The notes under the pieces are model-generated. The model was given only the letters and a program-made list of their open reading frames with translations, made no database searches and was not told where the DNA came from. The translations under genes were made by a program, and so were the position numbers. Positions 12,580 to 25,330 of a DNA stretch of 64,000 nucleotides are shown in pieces. The stretch lies in assembly GCA_027475525.1 (NCBI GenBank), contig JAMWFC010000060.1:434001-498000 (forward strand), read 5' to 3'. Source of the DNA: Macrolepiota albuminosa (lineage: Eukaryota > Basidiomycota > Agaricomycetes > Agaricales > Agaricaceae). Each line of letters begins with the position of its first letter. Position 1 is the first letter of the stretch.

Positions 12580-13565
12580 TCCTGATTATTTTTCTTCGCG
12601 CATTTCTGTTATACTTATTGTTATCCAAGCTTTCGTGCAGTCATATATCCAATCACTATTCCATGAAACCTGTATGTAGTGCCTGTTGTACTGTTATTGT
12701 CTTTCTTAGATCATTCTAATGTACTATCCCATTCTGCAAAATAGGAACTCATTAGCAAATTATGCGAGAGATACCCTATAAGAGATCTAGCTGATGAGCG
12801 TCCGCATCATCTCAGAGTATCAAGATCATGAGGGTTGATACGACGTCATGGTCCAAACGAGACAACTACCTCGCATAACGATGTCTACGCCATTGCTACC
12901 TGCCGCAAGGAGGGTGGATGCGTTAACCATTTTGATCCCAGGTGTTAAAAAGGATGCATTTGAACCATGTGTATACAGTCACGCCAAGTTTTCGCTCCGT
13001 TAAGTCGCTGCACTCGATAGTAACCGATCGGACTAAAAATGCCCCAGCAGCCTGAAAGTCAGGGTCGATCCAGTTGATCATGCCTATGGAATGAAAAATA
13101 GTTCCAAGCTGCTTCATGACTAGTGAGGCAAGTACACACCTCCTCCCCATCGGATTGTGATGGGGAGGGGTCATTACTGCCTCTATAACGGCGAGCGACG
13201 TCAGAGATGAGATAGATTGGAAGTGGCCGGACGCTGTGTTGGAATATAGAGCATGGACACCTGCGAGCGTTGCCAATACGTCACCCCGTCACATTTCACC
13301 CTCGCTAATATCACACACTTCATCATTAAACACCAACGTCGCACGTGCACAGCTTTTTCATTCACAAAACTGGCTTGGATGTGACATTATGAACGAGTTC
13401 AATTACGGGAATATTTTTAAAATAATACACTCGGATAGTGATGTCCATCTATGTATGTCTGCGGAAGACAAACAATCATATGAGCCTGCCAGCTCACCTC
13501 GTTAACCGCGAAAACGGGAAAAATAAAGCCAAGAAATGATTAAGCCTGAGACATGAAAGTACGTA
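12580..13565. other. Intergenic; possible small minus-strand ORF
   Basis: Contains the shared downstream region of the large plus-strand gene and the minus-strand RRM gene. One minus-strand frame at 12923-13276 (117 codons, ending FKCILFNTWDQNG) has a potential internal intron with a good CATAG acceptor near 13083, but codon use and start are unconvincing. I do not call it a gene. Confidence 0.3.
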
Positions 13566-14932
13566 TTATACAAAGACTCCACGGTGCGTAGAATTGGCTG
13601 GGATATTTGAGTATTGAACCCAAGAGCAGGAATTTGGAGTTGATTCGGTATTGAACCTTGCGTAAATGAGCGCATTTCCCTTGAGACTCAATGTGTCTCA
13701 CCTAGAGCTGATGGGACTGGACCTCAAAATGTGACCTTGTCGAAAGTTGAAACCAGAGGAGGGGTGTGGCGCGCAGAATCCAGAGTATTGAAAGTTATTG
13801 TTCAAGCGTCGTGCTTGATAGAAGCCAGAGTGCGAAATGATGGGTCCAAGCAAAGATTGGCGAGCAGAAGGATCGACAGCGAGAGGAGCATTCATGTTAT
13901 CATGGAGAGCGTCGGAAGCTGGAGCAAGATCCAAAAGCGCAGACTTATGGCGAACGTAGTGTACATTGATTTCATGGCCGGCGTAGAATTGTCCGTGAAG
14001 AGCATCTTTGGCTTCTTGTGCGATGACAGCCGTTTCATATTCAACGATAACAGAAGTAGTTTCATCAGATGGGATGTCAACGAGACTGAGCTTCCTGATA
14101 CGTCCAAAAGGATAGAACAAAGGGTGCATGTCTTGCGTCTGAGAGAAAAGGAGCGAAGGAAGATTAAGAACAAGCAAAGTGGGCGTCGGGGTCAGACTAG
14201 CAGCCAGAGAAGTGAGTTCTATCTCGTTGGTACTGATAGACGTCGTAGAAGAATTTGCAGAACCGCTATCCTGATTTGAGATAGACGATAGACCGCAAGA
14301 ATTTGGTCTGGACTCAATAGGAATTGCACGGTCGCCGCCATCAAGAAAACCTAGTTGACGTGAGCTAAAAGCACTGATGAGTACAACGCGGTTGAAAACA
14401 CACCTCCAGATCGTTGAACAACAGCCCAAGATATGTCAAGGCAGTGACCTCTGGAATGACGTTAGTATGGATACCCGCTCTTACAATGCTAACATACTTA
14501 AGTTGAGTCCTAGTCAGGGAGTCCATCGCAAGTTTTGCTTCTTCATGAGTCGACATAACGACAAATCCACGGCGACGTGAAGAATTATCTACAGTGGCCA
14601 GGATCACGCAATGCGTGACCGTCCCATATCGAGAGAAGAGGTTGGTGAATTCAGTCCTCGAATGAGCAGTCAGACAGGTAACATGAAATACAAGAGCGGC
14701 CCTACTTTGTAAGAGAAAAGGGTAAACCAAGCACGTACAGATTTCTTCGATCGTCTGCCGGTCGTTTTGATCGTTGATTCAGAGGCACGGATATCGGGCT
14801 AACACGCCTAAATGTACACAAGGAAACTTGAGTACGCTATGTATGCGCAACTTCAGCAACATACAGATTGGCTCCATGAATCAAGTAACCTGACATACAC
14901 AAGGCTTTTCTGGAGAAGAAGATTTGAGACAT
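13566..14932 (-). CDS. RNA-binding protein with two RRM domains
   Basis: Minus-strand exons: 14932-14901, 14798-14739, 14701-14498, 14450-14404, 14350-13702 and 13656-13566. They total 1,083 nt (360 aa) with consistent phases. The first RRM (LVFHVTCL ... SRRRGFVVM, then WAVVQRSGGFLDGGDR) spans exons 3-5; a second RRM (LLVLNLPS ... TSVIVEYET ... INVHYV) lies in exon 5. A Ser/Thr-rich linker separates them and the tail is low-complexity. Such proteins bind mRNA. The exon 5 frame has a TGA that overlaps an AG/GTGAGA donor; splicing a 45-nt intron adds a 30-residue tail ending GVFV, which I prefer. The two 5' exons are tentative: the 14702-14738 intron is only 37 nt, and the start at 14932 rests on phase alone. 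Confidence 0.6.
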
Positions 14933-15591
14933 AACAATCAAAGGATTACTCTGAGCTTACGAAGCGGAGTCCTGGTCATAAAACGTGAGTTCTAGATGAC
15001 CGCCAAACGTGTTTTGAAAGTAACGGGAGCTTTTGACACGTCCTAGGTAAAGGCGGGCCATGAACGTGACATAAGTGAACAAAATGTGTTGCAAACCTAT
15101 AAGGGCATTGAATAATGCAACAATCTCGCTACTGTCTTCTATGTCATCAATAAGCTAAATTGCTCAGCACACAAGGCGCTACAAGGACAAACCGCGGGCA
15201 ACAACGTTTTCAACCTTTACCGCATTGAAAGCATGACTTTGCCAAGTTGTGAGGTTGCAGAATTCTGGAGCTTTCGTCGAAGGAGATGAAGTCAACATGC
15301 TCGCGTGATGGAGAACGGGGGGAGGGAATCGCTGGAGAGGAAAAGCCAAGAAGTATGAAGAAAGGAGTGGTGTGGGGACTGGGCCAAGCAAGAAAAGACT
15401 GTGGTGGCAGAAAGCAAGTAGGAGCTCCGATCCGATAATGTTCGTTCATTTAACTTTACTAAAGCATCCCGTCGCTCCACAATTTCGTGTATGTAGTACG
15501 TAAACAATCGGTCTCGATATCACGGCGAGGTCCATGCTTCGCGAAGCCTTCTCGTGCCAACCGTAACTTTTCCATCGAATTATCTCGCACT

Positions 15592-15900
15592 ATGGGATCG
15601 CGAGCATCATCTTCTTCGAAAAGTCAACGGCAGCATGGACGCCATCATCCGACAGTAGAGGTCGTACCACATTCGAGTTCATGTGAAAATGTCTCCCAAA
15701 GCTCCACTCGCGTTAGGTAGCTTTGAGCATCTTTTTTCTCAGTTACTGCGCTATCAGCGATATTACTCACTCTTTTTGACATATCCTCTCTGTCCGGGGT
15801 CCAGGCCAAGTCCAGCCTACCTGCCGAGGCATGGTTCGTTTTCATCGTCTACGCTCGTCTCTTGGGGCTGCATGAGTTGGTTTCGCTTGAAAGGGGCTAA
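15592..15900 (+). CDS. Possible two-exon small protein, unknown function
   Basis: An ATG at 15592 opens a Ser/His-rich N-terminus. A GTGAAA donor at 15683 and a TTTTTTCTCAG acceptor at 15742 join 15592-15682 to 15743-15900 in phase, giving 82 aa. The second half has a mildly hydrophobic stretch (residues about 31-50). No family is recognised. A further intron (acceptor CTCCCCAG near 15917) could extend it. Evidence is limited to splice signals and frame. Confidence 0.3.
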
Positions 15901-18900
15901 GCCTTTTCCTCCCCAGAGCTTCTTCAGCTTCTCAAGGACAGCCAAGAACTCAACCAACCACTCGATAAATCTTGAGACTGGCTGAGCAACAGATTTGGAG
16001 AAAGGCCGCCACTCACAGAGTTTTTTTGGACAGCTGAAAGTATTGAGAGTAGACTGAAGGACATAATACCTCTAGTGCATAACGGTCTGGCCTAGTTATG
16101 GTACCAAATTAAAGCACAATTGTAAGAGCTCAGGACCTGGACTGGACTTATACCCAGCGAAAAGTTTATTGGTATTAGTCGGTATATGTAACTTGACTAC
16201 TAACAAGGACCCCATCCCTGAAAGGGGTCGCCAATAACTGATGGTCTATGAAGCGGACTCTTTGCACTGAATATACATCTATCTCTGCAAGTCAGGGTAA
16301 TATTGTTTTGACGACGTCGGACAAGTATTCGAGTTAGTCTCTAACTTAAGCACCACCTTCCAGAGGAATATAAGAACGAACACCTTTCGGCGTGACAAGA
16401 TCTTATGGGTAGTTTTGGGAATTTTACTGATGACAATATGCAAACCCGGCCTTGTGCTCAATCTTTGGCGTAATTGATTTTAATCTACACTTGTCAAAGC
16501 CCAACAAACATCATGAGTTTGAAAGTTTTGAGGCGAAGGATTGAGAAATCTAGAAGAATGTGTCAAATTTACAATTACAACCTGAATAACATAATACATG
16601 AGTTTATATAGTGAGGTAATTAGGAACTAAAATAAGGAGAAAGTAGTAATAAAAGAAAGGCTTCAGAACTACGAATACGCAGCTCAAGAAATCGAAGTAA
16701 GTTAGAAGGGGATAATGCCAGAAGCTATGGACCCACATATTAACAATTGACAATTAGTTAGCGTGACAGAAATTATAATTCATACTGTAGTGGGTATCAT
16801 CAGCAACGGGTCTATCGCAGTCTCGTTTTTGCAAACTGAGACATATCAGAACACTGACTTCCAGTCAGGATTAGAGCAAGTGGCCAGTTCGATGACAATT
16901 ACCACAATGGCATTGTGCCGCCCCTTCTCCTTCAGCTGACTATGACCTCATGATACTGGCCTGGCAATAGAGTAAAAGCAGAGTCCTTCAAGTGACCTGG
17001 AGATTGCACTTTTTTCTCATAATTGTATACAGCTGCAGTCATAGTGAACAGGTTCCCTGTATTGGAGCAGAGCAAACGAAGCAACATCTGATATATCTGA
17101 TATTCAAACTCGCAAGTTGAGACAGACTGATTGTGAGCTGGATTATTTTGCTGTGCCAAGTACACTTCTCATTTGGAAATAGTTGGGTCCATAACTTCTG
17201 GAGGTTCACAGGTAGAATTAACCAGTTAAAAGGGTAATTAATGAATACATAAGATGATAGGAGAAACAAAAGGAGAATGAAAATAATGCGGAAGAGGTGG
17301 GTCAACGCGTCGGGATCCGTCACGGTGAGGGATCTTGACAACATTCAAGGGTAAACTGGTTTCCTTAGTCTTACATTCTGACAAGCATAGCGATTGTTGG
17401 GTGTAAGACGCTACTGCTGGGTGCTGGGCAGTCATTCATCGTCATTCCAGAAATTGGAAAAACCTAGAATATAGTAAATCCTTCGGGAAGAGTCCTTGAC
17501 TCTAATACTCCGTGGTACGGCGTAGTAGTTTTCTTGTTGTCCACCTATAAGTAAATACCTTATTAAAGAAGTACTTGTCACACTATGGTAACGCAGGTGC
17601 TCATCTATCGGGTGCCAAATCCCCAGGCCACAAAATGGATGATCCCGCCTGTCTGCCAACGCTTCTCCCAGTCAAAAGTCCCTGAGAGCAAACGTGACAG
17701 AATCTTTACATTTGGCTGCTCCGTTGTTGACGTCGGGTGTCATAGAAAGCTTATCGAGGCCGGCGGATGTCGTGAGGGAAGAAGCCTCGAAATTGTACGT
17801 GGCGTTTGTGCCTGGTACGCGTATGTCTTGCTGTTGAGAAAGTTTTGGGGGTAAATTACCGAAATTTGTAGACATAGCTAATTAGCTGAGTTTGAGGTAC
17901 ATGGACAAAAGAGTATCTTTGGCAGCCAATCGTCACTGACCACTAGATTCTAATGCTCTCCATACATATAATCGCCATCAAAGGTATCCGATTGATTCTT
18001 ATTCGAAGGTTTGTGTTGTGTCATTTACGGTTGCCTTCCAGGGTCAGGTCTGCCTTTGGCTAGAAGACAGCGGATCAGCCATTTTAAGAGGTGACTGGAG
18101 GGATTTGGTGCCCCGTTATAGTCGTAGTGTGACGAGAACTGCTAATCAATAGTAGTTGTATAAAAAATTTTGAATGAAACTTTGGAATGGGATAATTCTA
18201 TTTGTGAACCCCCGCAAACTATGAACCCCACCATTTTAATTGATAATTTAGTTGGCGTGACATAAATTAATAGTTTATTTATCTTTCCTGTCTGTCACTT
18301 CTGCCCATGCCAGCAAATCGACGAAATGCATTTTGTACTACTGAAATTTACGGTATTTGTACAGGACTGTACAGTTGCCACAATGACGCTCCGTAGCTTT
18401 CTTCTTTGTCTGATGTGACTTCAAGATACTGCCTAATCCTCCTTGAGGACGACCTTCAGAAGGGCCGGTCAAACGCTGACTCCTTGGTCAGTCCTTTTGT
18501 TCCACAATTGGGGTTTTCTGCAGACGTTCACGCAGGATCTTGTCAATGTGTTCCTCCCTGCACAAGAAGAGTCAGTTCAAAGAGGAGGATGTACATAGTC
18601 TTTGAGATAGAGATAACGCATACCGAAGTTGATAGTCTGTTAAGCAAGTTTTCCATTTGTTCCTGGGTTTAAATATGGCCTGTCAAGCTTTGCACAGCAG
18701 CCTGGGTCTCATGGTATACAGTTCATGCAGATAATATGTCTATCGGACGAGGCTGGGTTGAAGGAGATTGAAGCGGGTTCGATGTAGGTGCAGAAACGGT
18801 GTCAGAAAAATTGATGGTGTCTCGCATAGTCACACTGCTGCCTAGTCATTGGTCCATTGTTGAGCCAGTAGTCACTACGTATTGATGACAGACTTGCAAT

Positions 18901-19429
18901 GAGTATTCGAAGGACGAACTCGAAACTGCCAGGAAACTCTCAAAATGTGACTGATTGTGACTTCAATGACAAATTATACATTATTTCTTCATGCTAAGTA
19001 CTTATCATGCAAAATTGACAGGGTTCATAGCTTGCGGGGGGTTCACAAATAGAATTATCCTTTGGAATGTACGTTTTAATAAACAACTCCGACGTTCTGG
19101 GCATACTTATCCTGCACGTGCCATTGTGAAATGGCAGCTAGTGACAACTTTATATTGCGCCACCGATAATCAGGGCAGCAGCAGCACCATCAATATTGTA
19201 TATCTCACGAGGATAAGTGCTAGTAATTGTTTTCCCTCTGCGGAAGATGGAGACAGGGTCGAACACCATCATTGGAGTCTTCTTTACGTTTCTCTAACTT
19301 TAATGGATATTCAACAACCCAATCCAAAGATGTACATATGCATCGGCTACGCCAGATCCAGAACTCTGAAACAACAAGGGTCCGCGCGAAACTCACATTC
19401 TGGAGTAGACTAGGTCTCTGAAGTCAACA
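15901..19429. other. Gene-poor stretch with diverged repeats
   Basis: No convincing gene. Two diverged copies of one sequence occur at about 16747-17230 and 18236-18680: both carry an AATTTAGTTGGCGTGACA-like block, then ATTNCCACAATG, then a TGACNTCANGATACTG block. Short plus-strand frames (for example 18406-18672) lie inside these copies. Confidence 0.4.
18185..19070. repeat. Inverted-repeat pair bounding about 0.9 kb
   Basis: The arm at about 18188-18232 (GATAATTCTATTTGTGAACC onward) reappears in reverse complement at about 19021-19066 (GGTTCACAAATAGAATTATC), with roughly 40 matching bases. A weaker direct copy of the arm lies at about 17186-17222. This fits a small non-autonomous element with inverted ends, although I find no clear target duplication. 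Confidence 0.45.
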
Positions 19430-20620
19430 CTTCGGAAACGAGGCGAGTCGAGGCGCGGACTCGCGGCTATGTACTTTTGCACGCCGTGGCGTCGCAAAGG
19501 TCTTCCATTTTGGCACAAAGTTCACACCCAGCGTCACTGTCACTGCTCTGTATCCCAAGGTGAGGCCAAAAGAAAATCGCGAAAATGTACAAGTGCGGAG
19601 CCCGAATTGCATGGCGAGAGGTTCAAAAGAAAGCGAGGTCGAACGCCCAGCTTTGCAACTAACACTTCTACAGCTCACTCTCCTCCTCGTTGATAATGTT
19701 TACCCGCGTCGCTTCTGTCATCGCTCTCGCTGTATGCGCTTCTGCCAGTGTCTTCCCCTCCACGGAGTGCAACACCGGACCAATCCAGTGCTGCGACAGT
19801 ATGCAGAGCGTTCGTTCTGATTTTTTGTTACCTGTCACGTCATCGACTGAAATGGATACTTACAGCCCGCCAGCCCACAAGTTGCTTCACTCCTTGGTCT
19901 TCTGGGTATTCCTTTGGGTGATGTGACCGGTCAGGTTGGAGGTAAATAGTTCCTCACGATTTATTTTGGTGACCAGACTGTCATTATTTTCAGTTACCTG
20001 CAACCCAGTCACCGCCATTGGAGCCGGTGGCAGCAACTGGTAAGTTTCATGACAGCTGATTTGAATGTGATCCGATGCTTGTGAAATAGCAATTCTCACC
20101 CTGTATGCTGCAAAGATAACAACTACGCAAGTCCTATCTTCAGTTGAGATGTTCAGACGGTTTGACTCATCTTACCATTAGAACGGCATCGTCGCTCTCG
20201 ACTGCAGTCCATTGAACGCCAATCTTTGAAGGAGTTTTTCAAAGGAGTCCCATTACGCAGAAGGTAGACCTGGTGCAGGGCTTTCGAGGATCACATCCTT
20301 TTCTTGCGTTGAAATGTCCCCTGAACGAAGAATGGCTTTAAGAATACTTTCCACTTTCTAATGCCGTAGTACAAGGTTGTTATCACATTATTATGGCATT
20401 TCTCGCGTTCTTTACTATTTCAATCACGGATAAAAGATTGGCGAGCCTAGGAGTCGTTAAAACGTTAAGTGACTATTAACCAACCTCCTTATTCAGAGTC
20501 GGACTTTTACCAGCGGAGATTGGGAAAAGCAGAACGTTAGAAATTTTCCTTTGTGTTTGGAGGTTTCCGTAGATACCGTTAGTGAGTATCACCAGATGAG
20601 GTGAATATGGGGTAAGCAAT
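19430..20620. repeat. Inverted duplication, left arm (with hydrophobin 1)
   Basis: This stretch matches 25580-26800 in reverse complement. Shared parts are the upstream region (cf. GAGGCCAAAAGAAAATCGCG with a minus-strand counterpart near 26650), the whole hydrophobin gene, and downstream flank (AGGAGTTTTTCAAAGGAGTC present in both). The match fades past about 20600. Divergence is moderate with small indels. Confidence 0.75.
19696..20229 (+). CDS. Class I hydrophobin (hydrophobin 1)
   Basis: Exons 19696-19809, 19866-19941, 19994-20039, 20090-20126 and 20182-20229 give 106 aa. A signal peptide (MFTRVASVIALAVCASAS) is followed by the eight-cysteine hydrophobin pattern: C-N-T-G-P-I-Q-CC, TCNPV, SNC, PVCC and a final LDC. 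Hydrophobins are secreted and self-assemble at air-water interfaces to coat aerial hyphae, fruit bodies or spores. Spacing fits class I. The fourth intron (20127-20181) starts with GCAAGT, not GT; the paralogue at 22813 has GTAAGT at the same place. It lies on an inverted duplication with the hydrophobin at 25986. Confidence 0.9.
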
Positions 20621-22812
20621 CAAATTACCACGACCACGTTATAATTATAAGTTAGTGTGTGAGAAAACATTTTTTCTTTATTTAGAATCAATACTCGTGG
20701 AAAGAAAGAGAAAAAAACGTACGATGCGTGGTTGGATCTGGTAGTCGAAGTCTTAAACTGTGGTGGAGGTTTGATTTTGTCTATGTCAAATTTAAAGCAT
20801 GTGATTGGCCAAAATATAAATTTCTCCCGACTAGTCGAATGCTCTAGAAGCCTCTACCTGACCTCCTCACTGCTGCTCGCAGGTTGAACAGCATCAGCTT
20901 CTTGTTTGCAGACTCTGCTACGTTGATTGTCCTTTGCTTCACATATTGGGATGCTGATGCACTGAACCTAACAAGAAAAAAAAGCGAGGATGAAGTAATG
21001 GTGCCGGTGAACTTACTCTACAGCTATTCAAAGCCACAGTTAGTACCCGTGCATGATTTTCAATTATATCGTCATGTTAATGCAGAGATGTGGTCGTCGC
21101 AAGTGGTACCGAGTGTACTGCAAAATGGGGTTATTGGGAGTCGGAGACTGGTTGGCAATAAGTTATAGTAAGATGTAGATCATCGCAAGCGTCCACCATC
21201 ACGAGATCTACTCTGATCAAGAAAGCATGTATGTCGGTGGCACGATGTCTGAGATGTGAAGTGGCACCGAGTTTGTACGGCAAAATGGAGGTTGGTTGGC
21301 AGAAATCAGCAGAGCCAGATCAGAGGGGTAGACTCACCTGTGGACACAATTTTCGCCTTGAGACCTATTGATATTATTAGTCAGAAAAGGAAATGTGAAT
21401 GTGCATTATGATTCCATCGTTCTCATCCACAGGACATTGTATACATAGAGGCCTTCTTCGATCTGCATGCCACAGCCGACAAATTACCTGCAAGGTTCCC
21501 CGTATATCCATAAATACCTACGAAGAAAGGTGGTCGAAGTTAATCCAAGGGGAAACTCATAAGAGTAATTTCACCCTTACTTGTCGGCCTTACAACGAAC
21601 TGGCAACTGGTACCAAACGCAGAGAAACACCCTAGAACTAGCCCGCAATGATCTTCCGTTCAAAAGCTGGCATTTGAAGTTGCTTAGAAAGATATTTAAG
21701 CTTGACAGAAGATTCTGACAGACTTAGAAATAATGAAAAAGGATGTCGTATGCTTGCGCTTCGCACTCCAAGTACTTATGCTCAATATGACTAGGCCAAT
21801 CATGTTGCTCAAATTGGACCTAGCTCATCGCCAGCACCGCTAGGCACGTAAATGGAATTTGGTAATTCTATGGTGAAAAAAAAGGTGTCATTTTTCCAAC
21901 TCCGAAAACGCTCTGGTCCCTTTCAAAGTCCACCAAAGTCCCACCAGTCTGCCAACGAACGCGTCCAATACCCGTGTCTACTTATTGAACATAGCAATTC
22001 CGAGCTTTCATAGGTGGATTTTTTTTAGTTCAAGCGTCCTTCCCCCGTATTCCTAGATGCTCATCAGTGGACAGTCATTGCGCTACGAGTATTGGCAGTC
22101 AGGGCCCAAGAGTAATAGCGGGACGGAAATAATAAAGTTCAAGCTGTATTGTTTTAATTAGAGCAAGATAATTTTTCTGCCGTTACTTCAACTGAAGACA
22201 GAGAACAAGCCGGGATTGATTACTGTTTATGGTTGATCCTTGCAGATGATTAAATTCGCTAAGATCGGCGTATCTGTCTAACATCCTAAACATTCTTTGT
22301 GTCCATAGGTATACTTAACCGCCAGACTCGTTGTTAACCGAGTCCGAGAACAGCGCTATATGACAAGAACAACTGATTCTTGAAGCTTTGTTTGAAGGAG
22401 TTTCTTTACGTCTCTTCTAAGCGGTGTGGCGAATATCGATTACCACATCAGACCCGATGCCGAAGTATGCGTGGGTACTGCACCGCGGCGAATCCAGATC
22501 TCTGTAAAGGTCGGTCTCCATTAATTTTTTTTCAATCTGGGCTAAACTAGTCTCAAATCGAATTTGACGTTTACATTGTCAGAAACAAGGGTCGAGGTGA
22601 GTTCACGTACTTTCACGTACATGGTGTCAAAAAGCGCTTCCACGGTCCTGCTGGGCAGCTGTCTTGAACGACATTGTGGAAATGAAATGAGCGGAGCTCA
22701 AACGGTATGGAAGGACGACTTTAAAAGCCCAGCGATAAAGCTGTGGATACCTCAGTCGAACACCCAGTTCCACGACTACAGCCCTCAACCAGCTATACTC
22801 ACTTCATTAACA
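20621..22812. other. Intergenic between hydrophobins
   Basis: No gene supported. A frame at 20884-21168 has no recognisable domain. A TTTAAAAGCCCAGC box about 90 bp before the hydrophobin 2 ATG could serve as its TATA-like element. Confidence 0.4.
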
Positions 22813-23381
22813 ATGTTTGCTCGCATCTCTTCCGTCATCGCTCTCGCGCTCTGCGCCTCTGCCAGCGTCTTACCCCGCACGCAGAGCGGCGGCGGCGGCG
22901 GCACAAACCAATGCAACACCGGCCCAGTCCAGTGCTGCAATCAAGTCCAAAGTGTTCGTTCTACTCTTTCAATATTTGTCGATCTCATCGCTGACTGGAG
23001 TGAACCTTACAGGCCAACAACCCAACCGCTAGCTCTCTCGCTGGTCTTCTGGGCGTTGTTCTTCCCTCCCTGGATGTTCCGATCGGGTGTAAGCAGCTAC
23101 TGAAGAAACTAGTTCAAGGACGAAACTGACAAGATATCCCCAGTGACCTGCAATCCCATCTCTGTCCTCGGCATTGGCGGCAACAGCTGGTATGTCCCTT
23201 CATATGGTACATACACGTTGATACCTGATTCAACGACTGTATAGCTCCACTCAACCCGTGTGCTGCGAAAACAACAGCTTCGTAAGTCCTAGCTTCAGCT
23301 GATATGGTAAGACATTGACTTAGCTCACCTTAGAACGGAATCATTGCTCTCGGTTGCACTCCCATCAACCTTAACCTTTAA
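22813..23381 (+). CDS. Class I hydrophobin (hydrophobin 2)
   Basis: Exons 22813-22953, 23013-23088, 23144-23189, 23245-23281 and 23334-23381 give 115 aa. A signal peptide (MFARISSVIALALCASAS) precedes a basic spacer and a run of five glycines (encoded by GGC repeats), then the eight cysteines: QCNTGPVQCC, TCNP, NSC, PVCC and GC near the end. All introns are GT-AG, and their positions equal those of the other two hydrophobins, so the three are paralogues. The Gly run and longer first exon distinguish it. It would be secreted and surface-active like other hydrophobins. Flanks do not belong to the inverted duplication. Confidence 0.92.
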
Positions 23382-23941
23382 GGTTAGAAGTCATCCATGG
23401 TTCTGTCTGGACGAGGAGCAACGGACAATCATTATATTTTTCTTAAGCCGTAAAGTTCGCCATATATATCTGGAGAAATATTATGTGATTCTTTTGTGAG
23501 ACGGATTGCCGGCTTGCCGCAAGCTAACCTCTTTTGAGCAAAGTACTGGCATAGCTTTCGGACATTGTCAGTCAGGATGTAGGGAAGCAAGTCCAAGACC
23601 GACTGATCGGTCCTATTGTCATCGACTGCGCCGACTAAAACTGTAAGTCAAGATAGGACCATGGAGGAAAGACATCATTAGAAGTGTTTGAGCACGAGTG
23701 ACGGAGACAGTGTGTTGTTGACTATGGTTTCCACAGCGATAGATAGATAATATACAGAAGACACTATACTTTCGCTCCGAGACTGTGGAAAGGCCTGCCC
23801 GCTGTTTTTGTTGTTGATTGTTCATTGACAATGTCACAATGTTAGGGCTGAGAAAGCATTACGGTAAGTACAAAGTAGTATACACTGAATATTAGAATTA
23901 AACTCAATCACGATGCGTCGCCAAAATCAACCCACTCTACT

Positions 23942-24940
23942 CTAGCTCTTCTCGTCCCATCGTTCATATTCACCCGCAGCCAAACTCTCTTTGTACGCTC
24001 TCTCCACTGACTCGCAAAGTGTGTCCAGCGCCGCCAACGCCTCTGTCAAGGCGGTTAACGAGGATAGTTTATCTATGTTACAAAACAGTCAATATACTCA
24101 GTGGAAGCCAGAGGGACAAGTTGCATACATACCGTACATCTGTATCCGGACCTGAATAGTATTTTCAGAGGGGTGGGGCGCACTAGGAAATAGAATAAGG
24201 CATCAGCACCTTTTAGAGTGAACGATGAAAAAGGATATGCCAGAAAAGAGAGGTGAAATGAAGACAGGGTACATTGACAAAGAGATTCAGCATCCTCAAG
24301 TTGAGTGAACAGAAAGACATCAAAGAGAGAAAGAAAGGAGAAAACGTCGCCGGAGATGTCATTCGGAAGTCCAGGATGTAGGCGGGATACGCCGCGACTT
24401 AGCTCGACTGCGTCAGGACGCATAGATGTGAGAGGGTCAGAAATCCAGGGGAGTCATGATACAGAACATGCTGTCGACGAAAGACAAAGGAAGGTGGGAG
24501 GTGGCGCGAGATGGCATGGAGATGTCGATCATGGCCACACGGAGGTATATCTCCTACAGCAACGATGTGTTGGAGCGATATGACCGAGATATGATAGCGT
24601 TCAAGATGTGACGCGAATGCATGAGATATCAAGTGCGATCCGGCGGAGAATAGACAAAGCCAGCTCGGGGTTTGGAGGATAATCACCTGTAGCCACAGAA
24701 TTCCACTTTGGGGCTAGAACAGGACCTGAGATTGGGACTCGGACATAGCGGATGTCAAAGCGTACTTTTTCATCAGCATCCATCGAAGAGCATTACCCAT
24801 TGTGTGTGTCTCGTCGGATATTTGGTAAGTCGCAGCGGACAAATCAGGCTCGTGGCCTTTCATCTATGTTGAGGGTGGGTATCCTTTGATAGGTGCAGCG
24901 AGTGGACACTCACGAGGGTTATTTTCTTGTTTGATTCCAT
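23942..24940 (-). CDS. Uncharacterised multi-exon gene (model incomplete)
   Basis: I do not recognise the family. The 5' end is coherent: ATG at 24940, exon 24940-24914, GTGAGT donor, exon 24863-24797, donor GTAATG, exon 24725-24687 (encodes GPVLAPKWNSVAT), all in phase. A later exon may start after GCTGTAG near 24555 (GDIPPCGHDRHLH). The 3' end is also coherent: a stretch encoding SAPHPSENTIQVRIQMY is joined by a GTATGT...CATAG intron to an amphipathic helix ending GEYERWDEKS, stop at 23942-23944. I could not connect the middle with consistent phase, so one or more middle exons may be wrong or broken. Related fragments form the tandem array at 27036-28430. Confidence 0.4.
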
Positions 24941-25257
24941 TATGGTCAAGTGTAATAGACTTGTAACAACGAAGAAAGATTGATTTTCGCAAGTCCCACG
25001 TGACGGGGACGAGGATAAACAGGGTGCAAACAACGCGTCGAGCAGGGGGAGGGCTTCACGTGTCTGGCAAGTGCATGCATCTATGGTAGACACTGGGATT
25101 TCATTACTAGCGGTAGCTCCCTTGTGTTCTTGGGATCCAAGAGTGCCAAGGGCGATGGCTGCTCAGTTCCCAAACACTGGTCACAAACGTTCCTTTGTTC
25201 TAGGTCCAATGAAAAACTTATGGGCAGTAAGTGGAAATTTTGACTCGTTTGTAGACT

Positions 25258-25330
25258 CAATGTGCCCTTCTGGGATGTATAAAGTAAGCTCGTTGGTCTC
25301 CGTTTCTCTCTTAGCGAGAGTTACCATCTC
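25258..25330 (+). promoter_or_regulatory. TATA-like region, duplicated at 29330-29400
   Basis: GTGCCCTTCTGGGATGTATAAAG and following T/C-rich bases here closely match GTGTCCTTTTGGGATGTATAAAG near 29335, upstream of the gene at 29604. Here no clear downstream gene follows, so this is probably the promoter part of a segmental duplication. Confidence 0.4.
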
